In this document: one piece after another, positions 32,364-43,257 of the stretch
Layout: every line of letters begins with the position of its first letter
Numbering within the stretch: the stretch's first letter is position 1
DNA from: Symbiodinium natans
Taxonomy: Eukaryota; Sar; Dinophyceae; Suessiales; Symbiodiniaceae
DNA: 64,000 bases
Direction: 5' to 3'
Assembly: GCA_905221605.1 (NCBI GenBank)
Contig: CAJNDS010000491.1
Location: 744,001-808,000, forward strand
Position numbers and translations under genes: made by a program
Notes under the pieces: model-generated
Seen by the model: only the letters and a program-made list of their open reading frames with translations
What the model was told of the DNA's origin: nothing
The model's database searches: none

Positions 32364-34714
32364 TCAGGTCACTCGAACGGCCACCAAAGTCTTCTGCTTC
32401 TTGGCGCCCTCCTCGGCAAACGCATCGTCTGGGTTGATGTCCGGCGCAGCACCGTCGGGATTCTTTTTGTGCCACTCGCCAGAGACTTGGCGCTTCCTCA
32501 GGATGCGTGCAGCCTCCAAATTCACCTTTGAATTTGGAGACATGTCCATCATCTTGGCGCCTTTCGGGAAACGAGACACGAGCTCCTGCTTCTCCTCGAA
32601 AGAATATTGCTTGAGCTTCTCTTTCGCTGCATTCTTCCTGACATCCTTCTGGGCTGTCTCCTGGTCAGTCAGCTCACTCGACTGGCCGGCCTCGTTCACG
32701 TCGCTTTCCGTTGCCAGGTTCTGTTCCTGCTTCTCCAGCGGTGGAAAATGGTTTCTTCTCTTCGTGGGTAGTGCTGGGACTTAGGATTCAAGACGTCTCT
32801 TGTCAGGTCTGCTGCCATGATGGTTGCTCACGATTGATGTCTCTGTGGGTACGTAGGGTTTTGGGTTAGGATTTAGGGTTGGAGGGAGGCTATAGCGTCC
32901 TCCCGGGCAGCTGGCGTCTCGGTCAAGTCCACAACTTCTTGCTGGGCATCCTTCTCCTGGGGTATGCAGTTTATGTCGGTGGGTAGGGTTTGGGCTTATA
33001 GGGTTATGGATTTCAGGCCTTGTGCGTGTCTGCGGAATGGCTCAGCTTTGTGTCCACATCTAGATCTTTGGCCTTTGGGGGTGTCTTATGTTTCAGGGCA
33101 GTGCGCGGGTTTTGGCTTGCGGCACTTAAGGTTGCGGCTCTATCCTCCAAGCCGGGCACGTCCACAGCTTTGAACTCCTGAAGACTAAGAATAGATCTCA
33201 GTCTAGGGTTTCGGCTCCGGGGTTGGGTTAGGGATCTTAGATTGCGACTGTGTCCTGGGAGGCGGGGGGTGTCTCTGCGGCATGGCTGGTCTTCATGTCC
33301 ATAGCTTTGGCGTCCTGGGTGGCGGGCAGCTCTGCGGCATGGCTGGTCTTCATGTCCATCTCTGCGGCATGGCTGGTCTTCACGTCCACGTCCATAGCTT
33401 TGGCGTCCTGGTTGGCGGGCGGCTCTGCGGCATGGCTGGTCTTCGCGTCCATAGCTTTGGCGTCCTGGGTGGCGGGGGGCGGCTCTGCGGCATGGCTGGT
33501 CTTCACGTCCATAGCTTCGGCGTCCTGGGTGGCGGGGGGCGGCTCTGCGGCATGGCTGGTCTTCATGTCCATAGCTTGGGCGTCCTGGTTGGCGGGCGGC
33601 GGCTCTGCGGCATGGCTGGTCTTCTTGTCCATAGCTTCGGCGTCCTGGGTGGTGGGGGGCGGCTCTGCGGCATGGCTGGTCTTTACGTCCACGTCCATAG
33701 CTTTGGCGTCCTGGGTGGCGAGGTCAGGATTTACGGTTTGGGGATTATATTTTTGAAGGCTTCTCTGTCTGTCCTCCAGGGCGTTGGGTCTTCTTGTGGG
33801 GCTGGGGTTCGGGATTAGAAGGGGTTCGGCTGCGTCTGTGTCCTGAGGGAACGTTTCTGCGGCATGCCCCAAATCCAGAACTTTGGCCGTCTCCTGAAGC
33901 AGAAGAAGGGATGTTATGTCTGTGGGCAGTGCTTGGGTTTAGGTTTAAGTTTGCGGCTGCTATCCGGGGTGGGTGGCATGGCTCGGGTGAGTCTGATATT
34001 TGAGAGTACGGCCAAGGGTTCAAGGTTCCGAGTGAACGTGTCTCCTGAAGGATGGGCTGCGTCTCTGTGGCAGGGCTTTTGTGGCAGCTACCAACTTGAA
34101 CATGGCATCCTTCTATGAAGCTGGGAGCTACGTGCAGGGCTTAAGGCCGAACGTGATGCCACACTGTGTTCGTCGATGGGGCGGGGTTGTGTCTGCAACT
34201 TCCGACTGTGTCCTTGAGAGCGGGATGCGTCTCAGTGGCCTGCCTCATGTTCCCATCCATGTCTTTCTCCTGATGCTAGTTGTGTGCGTAGGGTTTGGAT
34301 TCAGGGTCATGATTCAGGACTTAGGATTTCAAGTGTGCGTCCTGGGTCGTGGTATCCAGCGCTTCGCGTTCGGTGGCGATGGTTAAGTCGTCAAGAGAGA
34401 AACAGTCTGGCTTGGGACTGTGGGCAAAGTCCCGAATCGTATCTCCCAAATCTGTGTCCGGATACGTATCGAAATTCGGAGGCACAACAGCCTCAGCTTC
34501 GCCGGGTGACACGGGGAAGCCTAAGGATGCAAAGGATTGTGAGCCCAGCAGCAGAAGCTCTAGCGGAGAGGGAAGACCAGGACGGTGGGCGCAGTGCGAT
34601 CCCCCAGCTGGTGATATCCCTCTGCCTCTGACACCCTTGTTCTGAAAAGGCCGAGCCCTGCGGGGGCTCCCACTCCACTTCGTCTTCGGCAATCATCAGA
34701 GACTCAGACTCCAT
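32364..34714 (-). CDS. Acidic, low-complexity protein built from repeated exons
   Basis: Start ATG at 34714 (MESESLMIAEDEVEWEPPQG). Exons read: 34714 to about 34642; about 34526 to 34325 (GFPVSPGEAEAVVPPNFDTY...); about 34272-34205 (EKDMDGNMRQATETHPALKD); 33893-33240 (repeat exon); about 33177-33020 (EFKAVDVPGLEDRAATLSAA); 32960-32893 (EKDAQQEVVDLTETPA); about 32747-32364 (NEAGQSSELTDQETAQKD...KKQKTLVAVRVT, stop). Four internal exons start with GAG after CAG. The product is Ala/Glu/Asp/Lys-rich and probably disordered. The last exon (RFPKGAKMMDMSPNSKVNLE) looks more ordered. No family recognised. Several introns hold CCCTAAA-like sequence in the sense strand. Confidence 0.6.
33250..33720 (-). 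repeat. Coding tandem repeat, 60-bp unit
   Basis: About eight copies of a 20-residue unit, consensus QDAKAMDVKTSHAAEPPPAT, with units lengthened by an extra DV or shortened by loss of PPPATQDAKA. DNA conservation between units is high (GTCTTCACGTCCATAGCTT and GCGGCATGGCTGG blocks), so expansion is recent. It lies within the 33893-33240 exon. Confidence 0.9.
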
Positions 34715-34753
34715 GTGTGCACACACGGCCCCGCAACACCACACGTATTTACT

Positions 34754-34966
34754 TTATTCGATCTGAGCTACCGCGGCTGCCTTGGTCTCCCATTGTTGAT
34801 CCTTCATACGATTCGTTCTAGTTACAAGGCATAGCTCATCCCGGCAATAGTGTCCCCTTTCTTCTAAGAGGATACGGCTTTTCACTGGGTTTCGCCACAT
34901 GGGCTTTGAAAGCAAAAGCTGGCATGGACATCTGTCACACGTAGAAGCATCTGGCACGGGCTTCAA
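34754..34966 (-). other. Possible terminal exon or 3' UTR frame
   Basis: After TTGTTTGAAG an open frame reads CDRCPCQLLLSKPMWRNPVK and GHYCRDELCLVTRTNRMKD to a stop at 34754. Two Cys pairs could suggest a small zinc site. It may belong to the gene upstream (to its right) or be chance. Confidence 0.3.
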
Positions 34967-34988
34967 ACAAAATCACTGCAAACTTCTA

Positions 34989-37965
34989 TGCGAGAGCAGT
35001 GTCATCGGCGCTGTCAATGTAGAAAAGGTATTGAATTGAAGTGTCTTTGAGAAACTCCGTGGTAGAACCTGCTTGCTGCAAACAGCTGCCGACATGCCGC
35101 GTGCGACGAATATAGGATTTGACATTCCGGCGCCTTCCACGCTGCTGCTACTTGCAACAACGTATATTAGTTAAACTACTTGATCATCACAGCTACAATC
35201 ATCGGTGCAACAGCGTAGTGAACTGACCGGGCCAGCACACTTAGACGAGACGTTTCGTCTGGCCTTTCTTCAAGCACAATTTGTCCACGAGGAACCAGAC
35301 AGGCTTGCTTGCAGACAGCATCTTCTCTGTCTTGTAAATCTTGAAGAGCCATGCGCAGCGTAGAGCGGGGGACTCCTTTAAATCCTTGGCAAGCCACAGG
35401 TTAGCTGCGTTGCCGGCCGTGGCATTCTTTGTCTGGAGTGCATGTGGCTTCCAAATCAGATTGGTATCTGGCTTGGGGCTCACGGTGTACCTGAGTTTTT
35501 TGCACTGTCACTGCAGACCAACTGCTTCTATGCGTGCGGGCGTGTCTGCGTGTCCGTGTGTGTGTGTGTGTGCGCGCGTGTGTGCGTGCGTGTACGTCCC
35601 TCATTTTTTTGCTGTGTGTGTGTGTGTGTCTGTCTCTGTCTCTGTCTCTGTCTCTGTCTCTGTCTCTGTCTCTGTCTCTGTCTCTGTCTCTGTGTGTCTC
35701 TGTGTGTCTCTGTGTGTCTGTGTGTGTGTGTGTATGTGTGTGTGGGAGAGCCACAGATAATTAGACACACGCGAATTGTCGAGTTACCGGATTGCGTCCT
35801 GCGTAGAGTTCCGGGAGTAGGTGTGTCCACCCAGCTCAAAGTCGATGAGTCCTTTGGATTCGATTTTGATCAGGAATTCACGTAGCGTCATCAACGTGTT
35901 GTCTTCGTCCTGGCAACAATGGCAAAACTCAGCAGCCTGACATTTATTGAATCTATTGTCTGCAGAAGGCCTGGTGCACAACCAGCTCTTGGTCATCGGA
36001 CATCCCGAAGATGTGCGCCTTTGCTGCATTCTCCTGCAATAAAAACCCAGGGCGGGTTTCAGTCTTATACCATCTCTCCGCTTTCACTCACAAGGAATGT
36101 TCGCAAGTCCTGGAGGAAAGTTGCAGCCTTCTGGTCTATCAACCAGTTGCCTTGCCCATGCTGTAGAATGCCACTGCCAGCTTCCAGCTCACAATCCGCT
36201 GTAGCAGAAACAAACAGCTTCTGACCAATCTTCTTCATGATGCAGGGTGCTCCATCTACTGGCCAGGTGGTGTCAGGTTCTGCCAGGCCCGAATCTTGCG
36301 AAATTTCCCCTGGAAAGATCTTCTCCCACTGCGTAGGCTCTTGGGGAGTCTGAGGCTCTGAGCTGGCAACTACGTCCATGGCAACCGGCGCGGCGTGATC
36401 TGCATCGAACCGTTTGAGAAATTGACGCCAGTCTGGCCCCCTTAAGGGGCACTGCAAGAACTCCATCCGCAAAGCTGATGGTAGCAGGAGGCAGTTGTCA
36501 CTGGAAACGCACGCAAGGAGCTCTGGAATTTCCTTGGGGGGCTCCAGGTCGCCCTCAGGTGCGTCCGGAATGTACTTTGGCGCCACGGTCTTCATGATCC
36601 CACTGCCGGTCTTCCATTCCTCCAGCAATAAACAATGACTTGCTAGTGTTACTTTTGCATGAAAAGTTTGTGCGGCATCTGGCCTCCAGCATGCCACTGC
36701 TGATGATGGTGCTAGCGTAGCTGTGCAGCATTTTCTCATGGCACAGGGTCATCACTGGAAGGCTCAAGGCCAGGCAGGCTTGCTCCAAGGCTGCGTCATA
36801 TCCGGTGGTGTGCACCACTGCCATCTTCTTTGCCACGCTGGCACCAGCAGCGCAGTTGTTCATCAGGTTGCGCAGCACGGCCTGCAACACTGCTGATCCG
36901 CCCAGCCACTGCGCAGTTTCTTGCGCATCTGTGTAGTTCCTGCGCGTGCTGTTTGTCAAGAATGTTCCTTGCGTCGGCACTTTGAAGTCTGCCTCTGCCA
37001 AAGCTGGTGGAAAGGGTGGCTTCAAGCCGCGCAGCTTCCACAGGTCGCTGGACACAAACCTGACACAGACAACATGAAGATTCAGTTGAAATGTCGGTTT
37101 AGATGGCTCCGTGTGCAAGAAAACACATTGCTTCTGGCGAGTTGCACATTGACTGCCGGGGGATCCTGAATTTTCTCACCTTCTCTTTCGCTCACGACAC
37201 GGTGAGCCGTTCCCTTTGCCGGCAAGTGTGCATCGTGAACGACCATCCAGCAGTCGTAATAACATGGAATTTCGCGATTGCCGTGCACGGAAGCAACATC
37301 GAGGCATACGTGGCACATCCTGCCCATGCTGAAGGCAAGTAAAATACCTATCTGTTTGGCACTTGACAGGCTGAGGCCTCCATGCCAGAGAAGCATTCTC
37401 CAGTTTATCTTCGATGGTTCGGTAGTCTGTTTTGAGAGATCCGCCACTGGAAGCCCCGCACAAAAGCGGGGCGAAGATGAGGCCGGCATGTCCTTTCAAG
37501 CGGATTTCTGCAAACTCAGACTATGTTAGTATAGTCATTGCAGCAACATATCACAGATTCATCGGCCAGGCAGCGTTGCCCGTTTTTGGTCAGCACGGTC
37601 TTGAAGAGCGAGATGTGTTTGCTCAGAATCTGCGTATTCAAGACCCCAAGCTTCGTGAGATCGCAGATCAGAATGACATGCAGCTGAGAGGGCTCCACCT
37701 GCAAAAGGAAAACTTGACACATCAACAGCACTGAAGCATGGACTCCCAATCCTGCCTGAAGTTCCTTGCTGGTTTTCAACAAGAACGTGTCCAGCCCAAA
37801 GGGGACTGCGATGTCCGGCGTGTACGCCACGAAGCACTGCTTGGCCATCTGTGCCTCAACCAGCCTCACGCCCACAACATGAAAAGAAGCTGCGTCAAAG
37901 GCAATCTTTATGTAGACCTCTTCGGCTTAAAATGTGATTTCGAGCTTTTGGGTCTAAGGCTCTTA
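34989..37965 (-). CDS. Long multi-exon gene of unknown function
   Basis: Coding blocks read right to left: 37960-37737 (EEVYIKIAFDAASFHVVGVR...AVPFGLDTFLLKTSKELQ), 37705-37560 (VEPSQLHVILICDLTKLGVL), 37499-37345 (GHAGLIFAPLLCGASSGGSL), 37340-37180 (GRMCHVCLDVASVHGNREIP), 37075-36715 (SSDLWKLRGLKPPFPPALAE...), 36621-36065 (EWKTGSGIMKTVAPKYIPDA...LFVSATADCELEAGSGIL), 36035-35960 (ENAAKAHIFGMSDDQELVVH), 35913-35797 (DEDNTLMTLREFLIKIESKG), 35491-35250 (YTVSPKPDTNLIWKPHALQT), 35072-34989 (GSTTEFLKDTSIQYLFYIDS, stop). Several acceptors are AG|G after pyrimidine tracts. The block at 36.1-36.6 kb has two GSGI motifs. No known domain. It may be the 3' half of the gene that starts at 41126; a stop near 38060 argues for two genes. 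Confidence 0.5.
35557..35744. repeat. TG / TCTGTC microsatellite in an intron
   Basis: Plus strand: TGTGTGCG-type units, then about a dozen CTGTCT hexamer/TCTG units, then TGTG. It lies between the coding blocks 35913-35797 and 35491-35250. Confidence 0.9.
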
Positions 37966-38059
37966 GCCTGCTAAGGTTTTGTTTACAGTCGACTTATTGC
38001 AGAACTTGCCTCTGAACTTGCCTTTGAGCTCCCGTGCCTGTTTGGCATGGGCGTCCTAC

Positions 38060-40138
38060 TTCTCTGGTGCTTCTTCGGCATCCTGCTTCTCTGAGGCCGG
38101 CTCGGCACACATCTACACACGCAGATGTGTTTGTCTGCTTGTTGAATGCAATCTTGTAATATTTGCTTGTCATCTCCATTCCTTTTGCGGGGTGTGTAAT
38201 CCTGTGGTTTCGTTTCGTGTTGTGTTTGCGTTCTCGGCTTGTTTGATGTTTTCCGTACTTCAGTTGCACCTCGGAGTCAATTCGAAAATCGATCAGTCCA
38301 TAAAAGAATGGTGTACTTGCCGCGTTTAACCGTGTTCTTGATTCAAGGGTTAGGATTCACCGTATGTCCTGTCGCCGACAAGACACTTCATTCCAATGGC
38401 CTTCTGCTTACGTTCGTGGTTGACCTTCAGAACGTGCTCCCGAACAACCCGCTTCTTGCCAGCCGTGATATACTGGCTCCAGCTGAGTTCATCCTGCGCG
38501 ATTTTGGCGCGCATCTCCTGGCAGGGTTAGGGAGTTGCTGGTCTGGGGGCCAATGGTCAAAACACACCAGGCCCGCCCGCCCGCCGGGTGTGGTTTATCC
38601 CCTCAACACTCACTTTACATCCCAGTCCTGGTAGCGAGCATCGGCCGTGACCTCCTGCAATGCTTCAATGGATGTTGTGCCCCTGGGGCCCGTGGCCTTC
38701 ACTTGCATGTGCATGTCCACAATCTCGTGCCAGACGGACAAATGCGCGAGCTTGAAGTTTGGCATTTTGTTGGTGCTGGCCAGCACCATCTCATCATAGT
38801 ACTCTCGGCTCAGCATGGCCTTCTTCAAAGCCTCGTGGATGTCGTGCTCTGTGGGATGCACCTTCTTCGCCTCGGCCATGACACCGCGCATCATGGCAAC
38901 GTAATCCACAAGGCTCTCCAGCTCCTCAACGCTGGCTCGACACTTGGGACGAGCGCTGGCACGCACCTTCTTGATTTTCTGCACATAATGGGCGATGAAG
39001 ATTTTCAATGTGTCCATTTGAATCTCAGGCGTCACCGTCAGCATGGCCTTGAGGTCGAGGTTCTCTGTCTTGCGGGTGGCGTGCAGGAGCCAGCGAGTGG
39101 AGCAGACGTGGTGGGTGGTGAAAGCACACTCCTTCCACTTGAAATGATTCAAATGGCCCTGAAGGATGGCCAAAGATCCCTCGGCAGGCATTTTTTAACC
39201 AGTTGCTGGGCAAACTACCATTACAACCTGGTTGCTGCCAAGGGGCTGGCACAGTTCCTGTTATCAGGTTCAATATACTCCGTGTCTTCTCGGCGTCTAG
39301 GGCAAACTTGCTGGTCATGTGCTTGGAAGCGTGAAACTCGTCCAGCACGCTCTGCAATCGCTTTTCTGTATTCCAAGACGGGGGATGATCGCCTTTGGCG
39401 CTCTTCTCGGCCATGATCTCTGCGAATCGTAGGCTCAAACTCACCAAACTGGGTGCCTCTGCGAGCAGGCAAGAAGAGCTACTACGCAGAGACCCCTTGC
39501 AAAACAAGCTGGGCTGTACTGGTACTGGTCTCATGCCTGGCGTTCAGCGCCTCGAAACGACAGCGCCATGTTGGCGTAAGAACGCTCTGCAGAGTTCATG
39601 TTGACAGAGACCTGAGCTGCATTTCGTGTCAACGCAACGCCTTGGTCAGCCGCAGAGCTTAAAGCCAGAGTGCGCGTAGGCACCCGGTCAATGACAGGCT
39701 GCCGTAACTGGAATCATGAAGGCTTTGTCTAACACCGGAACGAAGGGGAGTAGCAATTGCCAGTCTTCCTCCACATCCAGCTCGACACAGAGCAAGACCA
39801 GGAAGGCCAAAGCCGTGGCTTTGGTGTAACCTTTATAGATCTCCAAGGTGGCGGGCCCCAGCTGCAAGTGGTCCCCATCGTCAAAGTTGGCCTGAGTACA
39901 CTATTTTATTATTGTTTTCGGGTTGTCCGTTCTCAGAATACATGCAGCCAAGGGTCGTTGACACTCAGAGGCTCTCTCTGCAAGTCCACGCCGGTGAACA
40001 GCATCGATTCCAGGACTGTGAGCCAATCCTTGGCCGGTGGAAGCCCGTCAGTCGGGATCGCGTACCTGACAGCGGCCAGATTACAATAATTCCTTCCTGC
40101 CAACACACACACACACACACAAACACACAAACACACAC

Positions 40139-40231
<93 letters not shown>

Positions 40232-41126
40232 ACACACGCACACGCACACGCACACGCGCACGCCACCATCACGCACAGCACACGCACACGCACACGCACA
40301 CGCACACGCACACTCACACTCACGCACTCACACGCACACGCACACGCACACGCACACGCACACGCACACGCACACGCACACGCACACGCACACGCACACG
40401 CACACGCACACGCACACGCACACGCACACGCACACGCACACGCACAGACACGCAGACCATGTTGGCGCCGTGGTGCACCAGAGACATGAGTGGACATTTC
40501 GTTGTGTCGCCGTCCACCGTCCGATCAAGAACCTCATTCTGCAGCAAACAAGCGATAAGTTTTAATGAGGGCGCAACAGAAGTCGAGAAACATACCGGTG
40601 GCCCTGCTTGAACAGGAACGGAAGATTTCTCTTCGCGTGATACGCTTCCAAGAACACCTCAATCTGGTTGCAGTTGGCTGCGTTGTGCTCGGAGTTTGGT
40701 GACGCCAGGATCTGAGGGACTATGGCAGCAGGATGCTGAGACACTTCCAGGTCCATCATGTCCGAGAGATCTCCTTGCCAAGAGGCCATGTACTCCAGCA
40801 GTTCCTGGCGGAAAGAGCCGCACTTTTAGAAACATCGCGCCATCACACATTTACTTTACAGACAGACCGTTTACACGACCGCTGTCCTTCACCAATGTGA
40901 GGTCACCCTCCATTTTTGAGCACTGCTTGCTGGCTGTTGAGCACCACCGCTTTGCAGAACCCCCCGGCTCTTGCTTGGCTTCCGTCTTGGCTGGCGAATC
41001 CTCACTCTCTGGCTTGCTGCCTGGCTTTGTGGGAGACAGCTCTGTCTTCGCGGTAGTAGCATCAGGTTCGGCTTGGTCCTTCCCCAACCTGGCAGCCAGC
41101 CTGGCTTTGTCTAGGAAAGACATCAT
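38060..41126 (-). CDS. Multi-exon gene of unknown function, N-terminal exon identified
   Basis: Start at 41126 (MMSFLDKARLAARLGKDQAE; an ATG directly follows). Exons: 41126-40875 (donor GTAAAC, phase 0); 40804 to about 40594 (ELLEYMASWQGDLSDMMDLE); 40538 to about 40450 (NEVLDRTVDGDTTKCPLMSL); 40065-39942 (YAIPTDGLPPAKDWLTVLES); 39891-39709 (ANFDDGDHLQLGPATLEIYK); about 39661-39537 (NSAERSYANMALSFRGAERQ, GC donor); 39495-39253 (FAEIMAEKSAKGDHPPSWNT); 39179-38619 (187 codons, HHVCSTRWLLHATRKTENLD...); 38517-38361 (EMRAKIAQDELSWSQYITAG). A last block near 38110-38060 (EPASEKQDAEEAPEK) ends at TAG. Exons 7-9 join with matching phase and AG acceptors. The N-terminal exon is Lys/Glu/Pro-rich; the rest looks globular. 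No family recognised. Confidence 0.6.
40104..40450. repeat. CA and CACACG microsatellite filling an intron
   Basis: About 125 bases of (CA)n with three interruptions, then about 215 bases of CACACG/CGCACA units. It sits between the exons ending near 40450 and starting at 40065 and makes up nearly the whole intron. Open frames in it are repeat artefacts. Confidence 0.95.
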
Positions 41127-41329
41127 GGTGCCTGACCAGGCTTTGCTCGCTGCGAGCCCAAATTACTAGTAGTAGCACTTGTCGGGCCACTAACTTGGTC
41201 GCCCCATATCCTCACAAAGCACAGACTGCCTCAAAGAGATTAATTAATTCTTGGAGCACCCTGCAGTGGCGGGTTGTGATCTGAAGAAGTGCTGCGTTTG
41301 GTTGCTGACCTCAGCTGTCCGTGCCGTGT

Positions 41330-42490
41330 TGGGCTGCTAAACTCCTTTTTCGGTGCCGCGTGGGATTGTGGTCCTTCCTTATCGGTGCCGCGTGGGGTTG
41401 TGGTCCTTCCTTATCGGTGCCGCGTGGGGTTGTGGTCCTTCCTTATCGGTGCTGCGGGGGGTCCCGGTCAAAAGAAATCGGTGCACCGGCCCGGGGGGAA
41501 CGCATTGATTTCTAAGGTCGGCGCCGGCTTGGGGGTTTCGGACAACGATGGGTCCTTCCTTTTCGGTGCCGCTTGGGCTTGTGGTCCTTCCTTATCGGTG
41601 CTGCGGGAAGACCCGGTCGAGAGAAAACAATGTACCGCCCGGGGGCACAGCCTATTATACTGTATTAGTATCGAACAGAATAATAATAATAATATTCGAG
41701 CATGTTGTAGTATATATATATATAGTGTATTATTATGTCGTGTGTATATCAGACAATTCCCATCGACGGCAGTATGTTAGGGCATTGATTTTCTGTGTAC
41801 GCACCTAAGTTATTATCAATGCGTCCGCCCCGGCCGGACGCATTGATAATCATGGTGTTTGACCACTCGCTAAGATGCCCAAATGATAATAATATTTCCC
41901 CACTGGCTTACACCAATGATTATCAATGCGTCCGGCCGGGGCGGACGCATTGATAATAACTTAGGTGCGTATACAGCAAATCAATGCCCTAACATACTGC
42001 CGTCGATGGGAATTGTCTGATATACACATTACATAATAATTAATACACTATCTATATATATATATATATACTACATGCTCGAATACTATTATTATTCTGT
42101 TCTATACTAATACAGTATACTAATACCACGTATTCCCATAGTACGCTCTAATCGTGTTCTATTCTATTCTATGGAGATAAATATGCTGTGCCCCCGGGCG
42201 GTACATTGTTTTCTCTCGACCGGGTCTTCCCGCAGCACCGATAAGGAAGGACCACAAGCCCAAGCGGCACCGAAAAGGAAGGACCCATCGTTGTCCGAAA
42301 CCCCCAAGCCGGCGCCGACCTTAGAAATCAATGCGTTCCCCCCGGGCCGGTGCACCGATTTCTTTTGACCGGGACCCCCCGCAGCACCGATAAGGAAGGA
42401 CCACAATCCCACGCGGCACCGATAAGGAAGGACCACAATCCCACGCGGCACCGAAAAGGAAGGTCCACAACACGCGGCGCCTCGCGTCCA
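41330..42490. mobile_element. Foldback-like element with long subrepeat-bearing inverted arms and nested hairpins
   Basis: Left arm about 41345-41850 is the inverted copy of about 41917-42460. The outer part of each arm is a tandem subrepeat of about 38 bases (CGGTGCCGCGTGGGGTTGTG, then GTCCTTCCTTAT). The inner part is AT-rich (TAATAATAATATTCGAGCAT, TATATATA). At the inner ends, TTATCAATGCGTCCG and its complement form two further hairpins of about 40 bases (41811-41850 and 41917-41958) around a 66-base centre. The right arm has about 80 extra bases near 42110-42180. No transposase is inside. Long inverted arms made of subrepeats are the hallmark of foldback elements. A related fragment is at 43030-43190. 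Confidence 0.75.
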
Positions 42491-42599
42491 CAACCCCCCC
42501 AAGCCGCTGCCGACCATAGAAATCAACCTGGAAGTTGACAATTTTAGTCTTGTAGTTTTTGGCTTTTCTAGTCGTTTTGTTTTTTCTGGTCGTATTTGC

Positions 42600-42840
42600 G
42601 CTTCCTTGCCTAAACCCGAGCCAACACCTTTACCCTTACTTAGACTACCGAGCTAACTAACCCACATTAAACCTCAAGCTCAGGAACTGGAACAGAGGAA
42701 CCTCGGTGCCAGTTCCTTCCCTAAACCCAAGCCGAAACCTTGACCCTGAGACTACACAGCTAGCAAAACCACGTTAAACCCTAAGCTCACGAACTGGAAC
42801 CGAGGACACCTCGGTGCCAGTTCCTTCCTGAATAGATAGG
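42600..42840. repeat. Hairpin-satellite units inside the core
   Basis: Two units in the same orientation as the 20.4-kb array, with hairpins at 42683-42716 (GAGGAACCTC, loop shortened) and 42790-42824. They are more diverged than the arm copies. Confidence 0.85.
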
Positions 42841-43029
42841 GCTCAAAGGGTTTATGGCTTCGGGTTTGAGGGGCGGTTTGGTGGGCTTTTGCGGCTGTTT
42901 TAGTTTTTGTGGGTGTTTTGCTGCGCCTGGAATGTTGCGGAGAATTGCGGCGGTTTGCGGCCAAAAGGCCACGAAAACCAAAACAACAAGAAAAAATGCC
43001 CGTTGGAACTTCCAGGAATGCTATGCCTC

Positions 43030-43190
43030 GGGGCGGTACATTGATTTCTCTCGACCGGGACCCCCCGCAGCACCGAGAAGGAAGACGAACCATAACCCCA
43101 CACAGCGCTGATAAGGAAGGACCACAACCCCACGCGGCGCCGAAAATAAAGGACCACCACCCCACGCGGCACCCAAAACCATTCTCAGCA
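43030..43190. repeat. Fragment of foldback-element subrepeats
   Basis: Four diverged copies of the 38-base subrepeat (AAGGACCACAACCCCACGCG) preceded by TCTCTCGACCGGGACCCCCC, as in the right arm of the element about 600 bases away. Confidence 0.75.
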
Positions 43191-43257
43191 AGGCCGGTGT
43201 AAATATCACACGTCAGCAAACTTCGGGACCTGAACTTTATCTTGCACTGGACTGGAG

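Noticed and set aside
33250-33872. CRISPR-like regular array
   Set aside because: The 60-bp units are translated in one frame without unique spacers; it is a coding tandem repeat.
35341-35885. Cys/Val/Ser-rich plus-strand ORFs
   Set aside because: Microsatellite translation; the real coding is on the minus strand on either side.
39912-40565. His/Thr-rich and Cys/Val-rich ORFs
   Set aside because: Translation of CA/CACACG microsatellite within an intron.
41289-42541. Matching plus and minus ORFs (LSVPRGVVVLPYR-type) as a duplicated gene
   Set aside because: They are the two arms of the foldback element reading through subrepeats, with low-complexity reiterated peptides.
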